This document shows positions 53,512 through 62,886 of a stretch of 64,000 nt of DNA, piece after piece (within the stretch, counting starts at the first letter, position 1; every line of letters begins with the position of its first letter). Location of the stretch: positions 1-64,000 of the forward strand of contig JAFZWP010000014.1 in assembly GCA_017617065.1 (NCBI GenBank), in the 5' to 3' direction. The position numbers were made by a program, and so were the translations under genes. Source of the DNA: Bacilli bacterium. Its GTDB lineage: Bacteria; Bacillota_I; Bacilli_A; ML615J-28; CAG-698. The notes beneath the pieces are model-generated. The model was not told where the DNA came from. It saw nothing but the letters and a program-made list of their open reading frames with translations, and searched no databases.

Positions 53512-53880
53512 ATGTCATTTGGTACACAATTAACAAAACTAAGAAAAAGAAAAAATTTAACACAAATTGAACTTGCAGACATGGTAGGTGTAAAACAATA
53601 TGTTATTTCCGCTTGGGAAAATGATAAAACTGAACCTAGCATCATGCAATTATCAGCTTTAGGTGACATTTTTGGTGTCTCAATCGATTATTTAATTGAT
53701 AAAAATGTTATTATGACTATAAACGAACATCAATTTGCAAAGACAATCGAAAATATTAATAAAGATGCAAATGATGAATTTATAAAAGCAATTCACTCTT
53801 TATGTGACGATTTATCTGATTCAAAAAAAGAAAAGATGCTTAATATAATAAAAGCATCAGCTGATTTAATAAAACAATAA
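53512..53880 (+). CDS. XRE-family transcriptional regulator
   Basis: A 122-residue protein with a Cro/CI-type helix-turn-helix at 1-65 (LTKLRKRKNLTQIELADMVG, YVISAWENDKTEPSIMQLSA, FGVSIDYLID) and a short C-terminal helical part, probably for dimerisation. It is divergent from the DUF1016 nuclease gene, with a shared 142-base control region and a long palindrome on the nuclease promoter, so it probably represses the nuclease. GAGAGG precedes the ATG. Confidence 0.88.
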   Translation: MSFGTQLTKLRKRKNLTQIELADMVGVKQYVISAWENDKTEPSIMQLSALGDIFGVSIDYLIDKNVIMTINEHQFAKTIENINKDANDEFIKAIHSLCDDLSDSKKEKMLNIIKASADLIKQ

Positions 53881-53881
53881 C

Positions 53882-53919
53882 AAAAAACTATTAGTAAACA
53901 TTTTTACTAATAGTTTTTT
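53882..53919. terminator. Bidirectional terminator between the XRE and YwaF genes
   Basis: A perfect 17-base stem, arms AAAAAACTATTAGTAAA and its complement, lies between convergent genes. A/T runs on both sides let it serve both strands. Confidence 0.85.
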
Positions 53920-53923
53920 CTTT

Positions 53924-54931
53924 TTATAACTTTATAAATTCCACAATCACTGCAACTAAGCTGGTTAATGTAAATAAAGATGCAAATAAAATATGTTTTT
54001 TATCTTTTTCTCTAATTGCATTAATTAATGTAGGGATTGAAGCAGAAATTGCTATTACTGTAAAGATAGAACAAATTATCATTCCTAGCCCTGTATTAAA
54101 GATAGTTATTAATAAGCCAGTTGTTACAAGAGTCGCCATAATAAATGAAACATTTAAACCTGTTCCAACATTATCACTTAATCTTTCAAATAATTTTAAA
54201 ATTAAATAAGCTAGTATCGGAACAATAATTGTACCTACACCAATCATTAATACATATATTACTTGGCCAAATACGCCAATATTATTAACCATTGCAACTC
54301 TTACGTTTTCTAAGAAATCCGCATTGCATGATTTAAAATTATTAAAGTTAGTATCAATTAAATTAGCAAGTGTACCTGCAATTACTGAATAAATTACAAA
54401 AGCAATGATTATTGCTTTGATATCTTTTTTCTTATCATGATTTAATACTTTATTAAAAGCAAAGAAAAAGAATGGATATAAAGCAATATTATGAAATACT
54501 ACGGAATGGAATTGGAAAAATCTTTCTAAATTACCACCTAAGAATTCTTTAATTCCATAAATATCTCCATCTGGATATATTAATAATGGATAAATGCTCA
54601 TGAATAAGAATAAACAAGTTGATATAACTGCACCTAATGTTCTAAATACATCTTTATGTTTGCCATTATAAAAACTAGCAATTGGTAAAAAGTATAAAAA
54701 CAAAGAGCAGAAATGGAGAGGAATATGATATAAATCATATCCACGTAAAATTATACTTAATGTTTGTTTTATTACTTCTAATACTAATAAAATAATAGTT
54801 ACTATTTTTATTGGTAACATTCTTACTTTATCATCTTTATCTTTAAGTAAATAAGATATTAAATATGATGATAAAATGATGAATATAAATACCGGTATTA
54901 AAGTATATGCTCTAAATTGCGACCAAAACAT
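53924..54931 (-). CDS. YwaF/TMEM164-like membrane protein
   Basis: A 335-residue integral membrane protein with about nine spans. YHIPLHFCSLFLYFLPIA and FFQFHSVVFHNIALYPFFFF carry the histidines typical of the YwaF (TIGR02206) family, related to animal TMEM164. Human TMEM164 is an acyltransferase for ether phospholipids; bacterial members have no proven role. It stands alone between two terminators and lacks a clear Shine-Dalgarno site. Confidence 0.72.
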   Translation of the reverse strand: MFWSQFRAYTLIPVFIFIILSSYLISYLLKDKDDKVRMLPIKIVTIILLVLEVIKQTLSIILRGYDLYHIPLHFCSLFLYFLPIASFYNGKHKDVFRTLGAVISTCLFLFMSIYPLLIYPDGDIYGIKEFLGGNLERFFQFHSVVFHNIALYPFFFFAFNKVLNHDKKKDIKAIIIAFVIYSVIAGTLANLIDTNFNNFKSCNADFLENVRVAMVNNIGVFGQVIYVLMIGVGTIIVPILAYLILKLFERLSDNVGTGLNVSFIMATLVTTGLLITIFNTGLGMIICSIFTVIAISASIPTLINAIREKDKKHILFASLFTLTSLVAVIVEFIKL

Positions 54932-54960
54932 AATAAATTACTTAACATATAAACTAATTA

Positions 54961-54981
54961 AGAGCTACTTAAAGTAGCTCT
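54961..54981 (-). terminator. Hairpin after pnp
   Basis: AGAGCTACTT pairs with AAGTAGCTCT just after the pnp stop. On the minus strand it is followed by TTAATT, a weak tail, so termination there may be partial. Confidence 0.6.
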
Positions 54982-54988
54982 TTTTAGT

Positions 54989-57103
54989 TTAAGCGTTAAT
55001 TGCAGCCTTTCTTGAAAGTTTTATCTTGCCAGTCTTTTCATCAATTCCGATTACTTTAACAACAATTTCATCGCCTTCAGACACTACATCTTTAACTGTT
55101 TTAACTCTTTCGTTAGCAAGTTCAGAAATGTGAACCATTCCTTCACATCCTGGCCATAATTCTACGAATGCGCCAAAGTCAACAATCTTAACAACTTTAC
55201 CAGTATAGATTTGATCAACTTCTGCTTCTTTAACGATGTCTTGAATCTTTTCACAAGCAGCTTCAATCCATTTACGATCTTGATGCATTACGAATACCCT
55301 ACCATCTTGTTCGATATCAATCTTAACATTATCGCATTCTTCAATAATCTTAGTGATAACTTTTCCACCAGCTCCAATTACTTCTCTAATCTTATCTGGA
55401 TCAATTCTAAACATTACTACTTTTGGTGCATATGGTGATAATTCATCACGATATGTATTAATAGTATTTAACATATGTCCTAGAATTGTCATTCTACCAA
55501 CTTTAGCTTGAGCTAAAGCTTCTTTTAAGATTTCACGAGAAATTCCTTTAACTTTAATATCCATTTGTAAAGCAGTAATACCGTTTCTAGTACCAGCTAC
55601 TTTAAAGTCCATATCACCATAATGGTCTTCCATACCTTGGATATCAGTTAAAATTGTATATTTACCAGTTGCTTCATCTGATATTAATCCCATGGCAATA
55701 CCGGCAACAGGTGCTTTAATTGGTACACCAGCAGCCATTAAAGCCATAGTTCCTGAACAAATTGAAGCTTGAGATGAAGAACCATTTGATTCTAAAATCT
55801 CTGATACAACTCTAATAGTATATGGGAATTCTTCTTCAGATGGAATAACTTGAGCTAATGCTCTTTCAGCTAAAGCACCATGACCAATTTCTCTTCTACC
55901 TGGTGAACCATATCTACCTACTTCACCAACTGAGAATGCTGGGAAGTTATAATGGAACATAAATCTTTTACCTTCTTCAACTCCAAGTCCATCAATTACT
56001 TGGAATTCATTTAAAGAACCAAGTGTTACAATACCTAATGATTGAGTTTGGCCTCTTGTAAATAATGCTGATCCGTGAGTTCTTTCAAGTACATCTACTC
56101 TACTAGAAAGTGGTCTAATTTCATCAACTTTTCTACCATCAGGTCTAACTTTATCTTCTGTGATTAATCTACGTACTTCTGTAGCTACGATTAATTCTAA
56201 GATATTGTTAACGAATTTCATTTTATCTTCTAGATCTTCGTCGCCTTTCCAAGCAGCCTCAAGTGTTTCGATTACTTCTTCGTTAATAGCATCGATTGTT
56301 CTAGCACGTTCTAATTTATCATAAATACTTACAGCTTTAACTAATCTATCCTCAGCCATATCTCTAACTAATTTATTAATATCTTCTGGGATAACTCTTA
56401 GTTCTACTTCAGTTTTTTCTTTACCGCAAGCTTCTACGATTTCTTTTTGGAATGCACATAAACGTTTAATTTCTTCAAAACCAAACATTAATGCATCTAA
56501 CATATCTTCTTCGCTTACTTCTTTAGAACCAGCTTCAACCATGTTAATAGCATTAGCTGTTCCAGCTACGATTAGGTTAATATCACTAGCATCAAGTTCA
56601 GCTACAGTTGGGTTAATAATAAACTCGCCATTAATTCTACCAACTTGTACACCAGCAATTGGTCCTTCAAATGGAATATCAGAAATGCATAAAGCAATAG
56701 ATGCACCAAGCATTGCTGTCATTTGGCTAGAATAGTCAGGGTTAGCAGATAATACTGTATTAATTACTTGTACTTCGTTTCTAAATCCTTCAGCAAACAA
56801 AGGTCTAATAGGACGGTCAATTAAACGTGAAGTTAAAGTTTCATGTTCAGTTGGTCTACCTTCTCTTTTAAAGAAACCTCCAGGAATCTTACCTGCTGCA
56901 TATAACTTCTCTTGATATAAAACTGTTAAAGGGAAGAAATCAGCAGTTGAAGCGTTATTTGAAAATACCGCAGCACTTAAAACTGTTGTATCGTTATAGT
57001 GTACCATAGCAGCACCATTTGCTTGCTTTGCTACTTCTCCCACTTCTACAACAAACTTACGTCCTTCTTTTTGAACGTATTCAAATCTTTTAATTTCACT
57101 CAT
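54989..57103 (-). CDS. pnp: Polyribonucleotide nucleotidyltransferase (PNPase)
   Basis: A 704-residue 3'-5' phosphorolytic exoribonuclease. Two RNase PH-like domains ([40 protein letters not shown]), a helical linker, a KH domain ([16 protein letters not shown]) and a C-terminal S1 domain ([20 protein letters not shown]) are all present. It degrades mRNA and may polymerise tails. The ATG at 57103 follows AAGGAG by 11 bases; an upstream TTG in the same frame is not credible. The rpsO gene lies upstream, the usual order. Confidence 0.96.
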   Translation of the reverse strand: MSEIKRFEYVQKEGRKFVVEVGEVAKQANGAAMVHYNDTTVLSAAVFSNNASTADFFPLTVLYQEKLYAAGKIPGGFFKREGRPTEHETLTSRLIDRPIRPLFAEGFRNEVQVINTVLSANPDYSSQMTAMLGASIALCISDIPFEGPIAGVQVGRINGEFIINPTVAELDASDINLIVAGTANAINMVEAGSKEVSEEDMLDALMFGFEEIKRLCAFQKEIVEACGKEKTEVELRVIPEDINKLVRDMAEDRLVKAVSIYDKLERARTIDAINEEVIETLEAAWKGDEDLEDKMKFVNNILELIVATEVRRLITEDKVRPDGRKVDEIRPLSSRVDVLERTHGSALFTRGQTQSLGIVTLGSLNEFQVIDGLGVEEGKRFMFHYNFPAFSVGEVGRYGSPGRREIGHGALAERALAQVIPSEEEFPYTIRVVSEILESNGSSSQASICSGTMALMAAGVPIKAPVAGIAMGLISDEATGKYTILTDIQGMEDHYGDMDFKVAGTRNGITALQMDIKVKGISREILKEALAQAKVGRMTILGHMLNTINTYRDELSPYAPKVVMFRIDPDKIREVIGAGGKVITKIIEECDNVKIDIEQDGRVFVMHQDRKWIEAACEKIQDIVKEAEVDQIYTGKVVKIVDFGAFVELWPGCEGMVHISELANERVKTVKDVVSEGDEIVVKVIGIDEKTGKIKLSRKAAINA

Positions 57104-57158
57104 TTTTTTATATTCTCCTTTTTCCAACCTTATACTACTCCCGATAAGTAATATAAGC

Positions 57159-57177
57159 GTACTAAATTATTTAGTAC
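57159..57177 (-). promoter_or_regulatory. Leader hairpin upstream of pnp
   Basis: GTACTAAA-N3-TTTAGTAC is a perfect 8-bp stem 56 bases before the pnp start; a second short stem (TAGCC/GGCTA) lies just beside it. In E. coli a pnp leader hairpin is the target of RNase III and PNPase autocontrol; a similar role here is inference. Confidence 0.45.
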
Positions 57178-57238
57178 TAGCCTAAATGGGGGCTACCCAA
57201 TCTATATAAACCAAATTAATGGATATAATCATACAAAA

Positions 57239-57257
57239 AGGGCACTAAATTTGCCCT
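57239..57257 (-). terminator. Terminator after rpsO
   Basis: AGGGCA-AATTTAG-TGCCCT followed by TTTTTG on the minus strand, 11 bases after the rpsO stop. Confidence 0.88.
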
Positions 57258-57268
57258 CCAAGTTAAAA

Positions 57269-57541
57269 TTATTTTCTTAAGCCAAGTTTCTTAATAACTT
57301 CACGATAGCTATTAATATCATGTGCTTTAAGATATGCAAGTAAGTTACGACGATGACCAATCTTTTTAAGTAAGCCACGACGTGAGTGGAAATCATGAAT
57401 GTGTTCTTGTAAATGATCATTTAAACGGTTGATTTCAGCTGTTAAAATGGCGATTTGAACTTCAACTGATCCACTGTCTTTTTCATTCTTACCGAATTCA
57501 GCAACAAGTTTTGCTTTTTCTTCTTGAGAAATGCATGACAT
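57269..57541 (-). CDS. rpsO: 30S ribosomal protein S15
   Basis: A 90-residue S15, normal length. Diagnostic segments are [40 protein letters not shown] and [12 protein letters not shown], which bind the 16S rRNA three-way junction and start platform assembly. AAGGAGG precedes the ATG. It has its own promoter and a leader of about 78 bases, where S15 autoregulation occurs in many bacteria; I cannot assign the leader class. Confidence 0.97.
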   Translation of the reverse strand: MSCISQEEKAKLVAEFGKNEKDSGSVEVQIAILTAEINRLNDHLQEHIHDFHSRRGLLKKIGHRRNLLAYLKAHDINSYREVIKKLGLRK

Positions 57542-57625
57542 AATTTTATCCTCCTTATAAATAAATGACGCCTAAGACAAAGAATAACGTTGGAGAATCA
57601 TTACTCCTAGTCACAGGTCAATAGC

Positions 57626-57654
57626 ATTATACTCCTTTTCACTTCATTTTTCAA
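57626..57654 (-). promoter_or_regulatory. Promoter of rpsO
   Basis: Minus strand: TTGAAA (57654-57649), 17-base spacer, TATAAT (57631-57626). The leader that follows contains GGAG/CTCC complementary segments that could fold into an S15-responsive structure. Confidence 0.82.
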
Positions 57655-57683
57655 GTAAAATGTCATTTTTATAATTAATCATT

Positions 57684-58349
57684 TTATCGTTTTTCAATAA
57701 CTTCATTAGTACCTTTTACAATCGATGATTCTGGATAAGCTCCTCTAAGCATTGTAAGTGGATAAACTTGGGTATTTTTACCAATGATTGTTCCAGGATT
57801 TAATACACTTCCACAGCCAATATCGGCATGTTCACCTAAAAAACTCCCAACTTTTCTTAAATTTGTATCGTAGTCTATATCCGCATGGATAACAACATTT
57901 TTTCCATCACTTTTTAAATTTGACAAAATGCTGCCCGCACCCATATGGGCATAATCACCTAATATTGAATCACCAACATAATTATAGTGTGGCACTTGTA
58001 CGTGATTTAATAAAATACAATTTTTTAATTCACTTGAATTACCAATTACGCAAGCTTCTCCAATTATTACATTTCCTCTTAAAAATGCTCCCGGTCTAAT
58101 TTCTGTATTAGCACCGATAATTGCGGGAGGGATAATAGTAGCTGTGTCAAATATTGTTACATTATCACCAACTAATACTCCATCTCTTAATAAATGATAG
58201 CCTTCTATTCCTTCTTCTAGTCCTTTTTTAACAATTTCTTTAATCAAAGGTAATATTTCCCAAGGATATTTAGCATTATCAAAAACATCTTTTAGAAGTG
58301 GATCATTTGTACTAAATAAATCTTTTGTTTCAATATTAAGGTTATTCAC
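57684..58349 (-). CDS. GlmU-type left-handed beta-helix acyltransferase
   Basis: A 221-residue protein. After an N-terminal helical part (to about 60) it is a left-handed beta-helix of hexapeptide repeats (VLVGDNVTIFDTATIIPPAI, GAFLRGNVIIGEACVIGNSS). VPHYNYVGDSILGDYAHMGA matches the active-site region of GlmU's acetyltransferase half, including its histidine. There is no uridylyltransferase domain. Acetylation of glucosamine 1-phosphate is the simplest reading, since it overlaps the GlmM gene by eight bases and shares its transcript. It starts with GTG. Confidence 0.75.
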   Translation of the reverse strand: MNNLNIETKDLFSTNDPLLKDVFDNAKYPWEILPLIKEIVKKGLEEGIEGYHLLRDGVLVGDNVTIFDTATIIPPAIIGANTEIRPGAFLRGNVIIGEACVIGNSSELKNCILLNHVQVPHYNYVGDSILGDYAHMGAGSILSNLKSDGKNVVIHADIDYDTNLRKVGSFLGEHADIGCGSVLNPGTIIGKNTQVYPLTMLRGAYPESSIVKGTNEVIEKR

Positions 58350-59979
58350 TTACGTAGCCTCTTTTCTTGATGACATTATAAATACGTTCAATATATTCAT
58401 TACATTTTTCTTTATTTTCAAGTTCAATCATAATCCTAACAACTGGTTCTGTACCTGATTGACGTAAAAGGGCTCTTCCATTATCTCCAATTTCATGATT
58501 AACTTCTTTAAATTTATTTTGAACATATTGATCATTAACTACTGCATCTTTATCAGTTACTTTAATATTTTTAGTAATTTGAGGAAGTAATTTAACTGGT
58601 GCTACAAGTTTAGATAGTTTGTCTTTAGATTCAATAATTTGTTCTGCTACCATTATAGCAGTTAAAATGCCATCACCTGTTGTAGCATATTTTTTTATAA
58701 TAACATGACCTGATTGTTCTCCACCTAATGAATATCCTTCTTCATTCATCTTTTCAGCAACAAATCTGTCACCAACTTTTGTTTGCACTGAATTTAAACC
58801 AATTTGTTTTAACGCTTTAAATAAACCAGAATTTGACATAATTGTAGTAACAACGGTATCTTTTTCTAAGGCATTTTCTTTTTTTAGTTTGCATGCTAAC
58901 AAATACATAATTTTATCGCCATTTACTTCTTTTCCATTCTCATCAACAGCTATGCATCTATCAGCATCCCCATCAAAAGCAAACCCAACATCAAGTCTAT
59001 TATCTCTTACATATTTGCAAAGTGTTTCAATATGTGTACTTCCCGCATCCACATTGATATTTAGACCATCTGGATTATTATTAATAACAAATGTTTGAGC
59101 ACCTAGTGCATCAAACACGCTTTTAGCAATCATCCAACTAGCCCCATTTGCACAATCAAGACCAATTTTTAATGATTTCATTGAATGACGTGCAAGGGAA
59201 ATCAAATAACCAATGTAACGATTTCTTCCACTACTATAATCAGTAATTGATCCGACATCTTCGTGTTTAGCAAAAGGTAAATCATCACCTTCTAAATGAA
59301 ATCTTTTTAAGTTACCTTCTAAATATTCTTCTATTAAGATAGCCACGCCATCTTCTAATTTTTCACCATTACAATTTAGCACTTTAATTCCATTATCATA
59401 AAATGGATTATGGCTAGCTGTAATCATAATACCGCAATCAAAACAATCTTGTCTAATAACATAAGCTACACTTGGTGTAGAAGTAACATGAAGTAAACTT
59501 ACATCAGCCCCGCTTGCGGCAAAACCAGCAGCGATAGCATATTCTAACATGTAAGATGATCTTCTCGTATCTTTTCCAATTACTACACGTGGTCTATAGC
59601 CAATCTTTTGAGAATTATATTTAGGATTTGCATAAAACCATCCTAAAAATCTACCAATTTTATAAGCATGATCGCAAGTTAAAGTCTTACTAACTTCTCC
59701 TCTAAAGCCATCAGTTCCAAAATATTTAGTTTTAATGTTTTCATCAACATCAACAACTAACTTTTGTCCACGATGAATTATAATTTTATCATTTAATAAT
59801 TCATCAGCTGTAATTTTAAATAATTCACATATTTCTATTACTTTATCAACTTGAGGAAGCGATTCACCACTTTCCCATTTTGATACAGATTGACGTGATA
59901 CATTAAGTAATGTAGCAAGTTTTTCTTGAGAAATATTATTTACGATTCTTAAATGAATCAATTTTTCTGCAATAGTCAT
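58342..59979 (-). CDS. glmM: XRE helix-turn-helix fused to phosphoglucosamine mutase (GlmM)
   Basis: A 545-residue fusion. Residues 1-63 are an XRE DNA-binding domain (ISQEKLATLLNVSRQSVSKW, ESGESLPQVDKVIEICELFK). After a linker of about 20 residues comes complete GlmM from about 84: KYFGTDGFRGE, the phosphoserine loop ITASHNP (S189), metal loop DGDADR, sugar loop GGEQSGH and phosphate loop RQSGTEPVVRI. GlmM converts glucosamine 6-phosphate to glucosamine 1-phosphate. The frame is uninterrupted and AAAGGAG precedes the ATG, so the fusion is real in this sequence. A role as an enzyme that also senses and regulates is inferred. Confidence 0.92.
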   Translation of the reverse strand: MTIAEKLIHLRIVNNISQEKLATLLNVSRQSVSKWESGESLPQVDKVIEICELFKITADELLNDKIIIHRGQKLVVDVDENIKTKYFGTDGFRGEVSKTLTCDHAYKIGRFLGWFYANPKYNSQKIGYRPRVVIGKDTRRSSYMLEYAIAAGFAASGADVSLLHVTSTPSVAYVIRQDCFDCGIMITASHNPFYDNGIKVLNCNGEKLEDGVAILIEEYLEGNLKRFHLEGDDLPFAKHEDVGSITDYSSGRNRYIGYLISLARHSMKSLKIGLDCANGASWMIAKSVFDALGAQTFVINNNPDGLNINVDAGSTHIETLCKYVRDNRLDVGFAFDGDADRCIAVDENGKEVNGDKIMYLLACKLKKENALEKDTVVTTIMSNSGLFKALKQIGLNSVQTKVGDRFVAEKMNEEGYSLGGEQSGHVIIKKYATTGDGILTAIMVAEQIIESKDKLSKLVAPVKLLPQITKNIKVTDKDAVVNDQYVQNKFKEVNHEIGDNGRALLRQSGTEPVVRIMIELENKEKCNEYIERIYNVIKKRGYVSE

Positions 59980-60011
59980 AATTTATACTCCTTTTAAATG
60001 TGATTAGGTCC

Positions 60012-60039
60012 ATTATACCAATTAGTAATTTAAAGTCAA
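60012..60039 (-). promoter_or_regulatory. Promoter of the HTH-glmM operon
   Basis: Minus strand: TTGACT (60039-60034), 16-base spacer, TATAAT (60017-60012), about 26 bases before the start codon. Confidence 0.78.
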
Positions 60040-60057
60040 CAAAATTTTGGAAAAACT

Positions 60058-60077
60058 ATGTAAACTTTGGTTTACAT
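60058..60077. promoter_or_regulatory. Perfect 20-bp palindrome upstream of HTH-glmM
   Basis: ATGTAAAC-TTTG-GTTTACAT, two perfect 8-base arms around a 4-base spacer, centred about 62 bases upstream of the predicted transcription start. The position fits an activator site or an upstream repressor site. The HTH-GlmM protein is the obvious candidate to bind it. Confidence 0.65.
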
Positions 60078-60106
60078 TTGCAAGATGTTGCATCATCAAT
60101 TAAAAA

Positions 60107-60129
60107 AAAGAGACTTAAAATGCCTCTTT
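60107..60129 (-). terminator. Second hairpin between the membrane-protein and glmM genes
   Basis: AAAGAGGC-ATTTTAA-GTCTCTTT followed by TTTTT on the minus strand; possibly a back-up terminator. The remaining bases between 60130 and 60257 show nothing I can assign. Confidence 0.6.
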
Positions 60130-60264
60130 TTTTGCTTTTATTTTTCGTGTTTGCGAAAATTAATTTGTTAAGTATATTTTACAAAACCGTTTTCATTTTT
60201 AATAATGTTAATAACAGTGGCAAAACCAGTCTCATTTCTTTGAATTTTTCGCGTTTTACTAAAA

Positions 60265-60287
60265 AAAGGCGAATATTATTCGCCTTT
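60265..60287 (-). terminator. Terminator with the gene's stop codon in its loop
   Basis: AAAGGCGAA pairs with TTCGCCTTT, followed by TTTT on the minus strand. The TAA stop of the membrane-protein gene lies in the five-base loop. Confidence 0.85.
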
Positions 60288-60926
60288 GTTCACTTTATAT
60301 CTTGCAAATCTTATTATCATTATAATACCAACTATTACCATTAAGATACCTATAGCTAATGAAAAATAGTTATTAATAAATAATAATATATCGATTGTCT
60401 TATATTCTAGAATAATACGTGAAATATATTCCTCAATAATTACTAAATCGGCTAAAGCTGATACAAATACCATTTCTTTTAGACCAATTACCATTATATC
60501 GCTCTTTTCTAAAGCACCTTTTAGGTTTCTAATCGATAATATAAACATAATTAACATAAATAAGATTAATAATGATCCAATTATTCCACTATATGTTTTA
60601 TCATTAGAAATATCTATTCCATTTACTTTTAGTACTACAAAAGCAATAAAGATAAATGCATATACCAAAATGGCAATAGCCATTTTTAGATAAGCTTTTT
60701 TCTTCTTTTCTCTAGTTTGTAAAACATTCTTTACAAATACAACTTTGCAGATAAATACCATTAAAGTAGAAATTGAAGCAATTAGTAACACTAACGATCT
60801 AGTTAAAAACCCTAAACCTGCTTTATATAAAAAACTCACTAAAGTGATTAAAGAAGTTAAAAAGGTCATTCTTTTTAATTTCTTTTTTTCACCCATTTGT
60901 TTTCTTTCTTCTTTAGTCTTTTTCAT
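60276..60926 (-). CDS. Membrane protein of unknown function
   Basis: A 216-residue protein I do not recognise. A very basic N-terminus ([18 protein letters not shown]) is followed by about six hydrophobic segments (e.g. [65 protein letters not shown]). The arrangement is that of a small polytopic inner-membrane protein with the N-terminus inside. Its start overlaps the glyA stop (ATGA), so it is translated with glyA. Its stop codon lies in the terminator loop. Confidence 0.7.
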   Translation of the reverse strand: MKKTKEERKQMGEKKKLKRMTFLTSLITLVSFLYKAGLGFLTRSLVLLIASISTLMVFICKVVFVKNVLQTREKKKKAYLKMAIAILVYAFIFIAFVVLKVNGIDISNDKTYSGIIGSLLILFMLIMFILSIRNLKGALEKSDIMVIGLKEMVFVSALADLVIIEEYISRIILEYKTIDILLFINNYFSLAIGILMVIVGIIMIIRFARYKVNKGE

Positions 60927-62161
60927 CTTTTCATAACCTTATCTAATGGATATTTTTTAGTTAGTTTCAAAACATCTTGGTGAATTCTATCTAATTCTTC
61001 TAAATTATCTTTATTCTTAATAGCTTCATCAATTAATCTAGCAACTTCAACCATATCATCTTCATTAAATCCTCTAGTAGTAATAGCAGCTGTACCCATA
61101 CGAATGCCTGAAGCTACCATTGGTGGAAGAGTATCAAATGGCACTGTATTCTTATTTACTGTAATTCCAACGCTATCAAGTAAAACTTCTGCATCTTTTC
61201 CAGTCATTTTGCAAGAAGAATACATATCAACCATTAATAAATGGTTATCTGTTCCGCCTGTTACGACAGTGTAGCCTCTTTTGCTTAATTCACTTGCTAG
61301 AACGGATGCATTTTTAATAATACGCGCTGCATATTCTTTGAAGCTAGGTTGTAATGCTTCCCCAAAGCATACAGCTTTGCCAGCTATTACATGCATTAAA
61401 GGTCCACCTTGAATGCCAGGGAACAAGGCTGAATTTACATTTTTATAAATCTCATAATTGTTAGTTAAAATTAAGCCGCCTCTTGGACCCCTCAAAGTCT
61501 TATGAGTAGTTGATGTTACAATGTCGGCATAGTCTACTGGGTTTTGGTGCAACCCCGCAGCAACAAGCCCAGCAATATGCGCCATATCAACCATTAAATA
61601 TGCACTAACCGAATCAGCTATTTGTCTAAACCTTCTAAAATCAATTGCACGCGCGTATGCGCTAGCCCCGGCTACGATTAATTTAGGTCTAAATTCAAGC
61701 GTAATACGTGCTACTTCATCATAGTCAATCATTCCTGTCTCTTCATTTACTTGATAATATCTAAATTCATAATCTTGACCAGAAAATGATAATTTATGAC
61801 CGTGCGTTAAATGCCCACCATGCTCTAGTGCCATTGCTAATACTTTATCACCTTTATTAAGGAGCGCTCTATAAGCTGCCATATTAGCTTGCGAGCCTGA
61901 ATGTGGCTGTACATTTACATATTTTACATTAAATAACTTTTTAGCTCTATCTTTTGCAAGTTCTTCCACTTCATCTACAAATTCACATCCACCATAATAT
62001 CTTCTATGTGGATAACCTTCTGCGTATTTGTTAGTTAAAATAGACCCTACCGCATCTAATACATCGCTAGATACATAATTTTCACTAGCAATTAATTCAA
62101 TATTATTTTCTTGTCTAGCAGCTTCTTTTTTAATTATTTCAAAAACTTCTAAATCTTTCAT
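60923..62161 (-). CDS. glyA: Serine hydroxymethyltransferase
   Basis: A 412-residue PLP enzyme interconverting serine and glycine with transfer of a one-carbon unit to tetrahydrofolate. Segments include [55 protein letters not shown], the PLP lysine in [15 protein letters not shown] and [24 protein letters not shown] precedes the ATG. It follows mtnN and is transcribed with ribF. Confidence 0.97.
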   Translation of the reverse strand: MKDLEVFEIIKKEAARQENNIELIASENYVSSDVLDAVGSILTNKYAEGYPHRRYYGGCEFVDEVEELAKDRAKKLFNVKYVNVQPHSGSQANMAAYRALLNKGDKVLAMALEHGGHLTHGHKLSFSGQDYEFRYYQVNEETGMIDYDEVARITLEFRPKLIVAGASAYARAIDFRRFRQIADSVSAYLMVDMAHIAGLVAAGLHQNPVDYADIVTSTTHKTLRGPRGGLILTNNYEIYKNVNSALFPGIQGGPLMHVIAGKAVCFGEALQPSFKEYAARIIKNASVLASELSKRGYTVVTGGTDNHLLMVDMYSSCKMTGKDAEVLLDSVGITVNKNTVPFDTLPPMVASGIRMGTAAITTRGFNEDDMVEVARLIDEAIKNKDNLEELDRIHQDVLKLTKKYPLDKVMKR

Positions 62162-62169
62162 ATATTCCT

Positions 62170-62886
62170 CTATAAATTATCCAAAATATATAAGCAAATA
62201 TTCATTGCCATTCTATCAGCTTCTTTAAGCATTTCCTCAAATACTATATCTTGATTTGGCATACCAATTACATCAGAAATATAGCGGATTGCTAAAAAAT
62301 TATTTCCTAGCATATATGCGCTTTGCGCATATGCTGCTGACTCCATATCAAACGCCATAATGTTCAAATCGCTAAAGTGATCACTAACTAGTTTATCACA
62401 TTCATTCTTATTAATCATGAACGATTCATTCGTGCATATATCGCCATATTTAAGCCTTAAATCACTTTTCTTTAGAAGTTTTACTAATTTATCATTGCCA
62501 CTAAAAGTTAGGGGGCAATGGCTCATTTGGCCATAACGATATTTAGATTCAAATACATTTAAATTTACATCGCCATATAGGCTGTTTTCTCCAACTACGA
62601 TATCGCCAACGCTTACTTTATCATTTCCCCCAGCTGTTCCATAGTTAATGATGTAATCATCTTTAGTCAGCTTAAATGTATGATTTAAGTTAGCCATTAG
62701 AATTGCACTAGCAACTCTGCCTACTCCACTTACACCAATTATAACTTCAATTCCTCTTTCTAAATCATAATCACCAATGATGAATTCCTGATTTAAAGAA
62801 GTTATACTTCTTTTGTTAATTAAAGGAATCTTTCTAGTTAACATATTAACTTCTTCTGGCATTGCGGCAATAATTATAACTTTCAT
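62170..62886 (-). CDS. mtnN: 5'-methylthioadenosine/S-adenosylhomocysteine nucleosidase
   Basis: A 238-residue phosphorylase-like nucleosidase. Segments: [35 protein letters not shown], and DMESAAYAQ with the catalytic and ribose-binding glutamates; FLAIRYISD closes the domain. It hydrolyses MTA and S-adenosylhomocysteine, recycling the by-products of SAM use, for example by the TrmR and RsmH methyltransferases encoded in this window. It overlaps the ribF stop by four bases. Confidence 0.93.
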   Translation of the reverse strand: MKVIIIAAMPEEVNMLTRKIPLINKRSITSLNQEFIIGDYDLERGIEVIIGVSGVGRVASAILMANLNHTFKLTKDDYIINYGTAGGNDKVSVGDIVVGENSLYGDVNLNVFESKYRYGQMSHCPLTFSGNDKLVKLLKKSDLRLKYGDICTNESFMINKNECDKLVSDHFSDLNIMAFDMESAAYAQSAYMLGNNFLAIRYISDVIGMPNQDIVFEEMLKEADRMAMNICLYILDNL

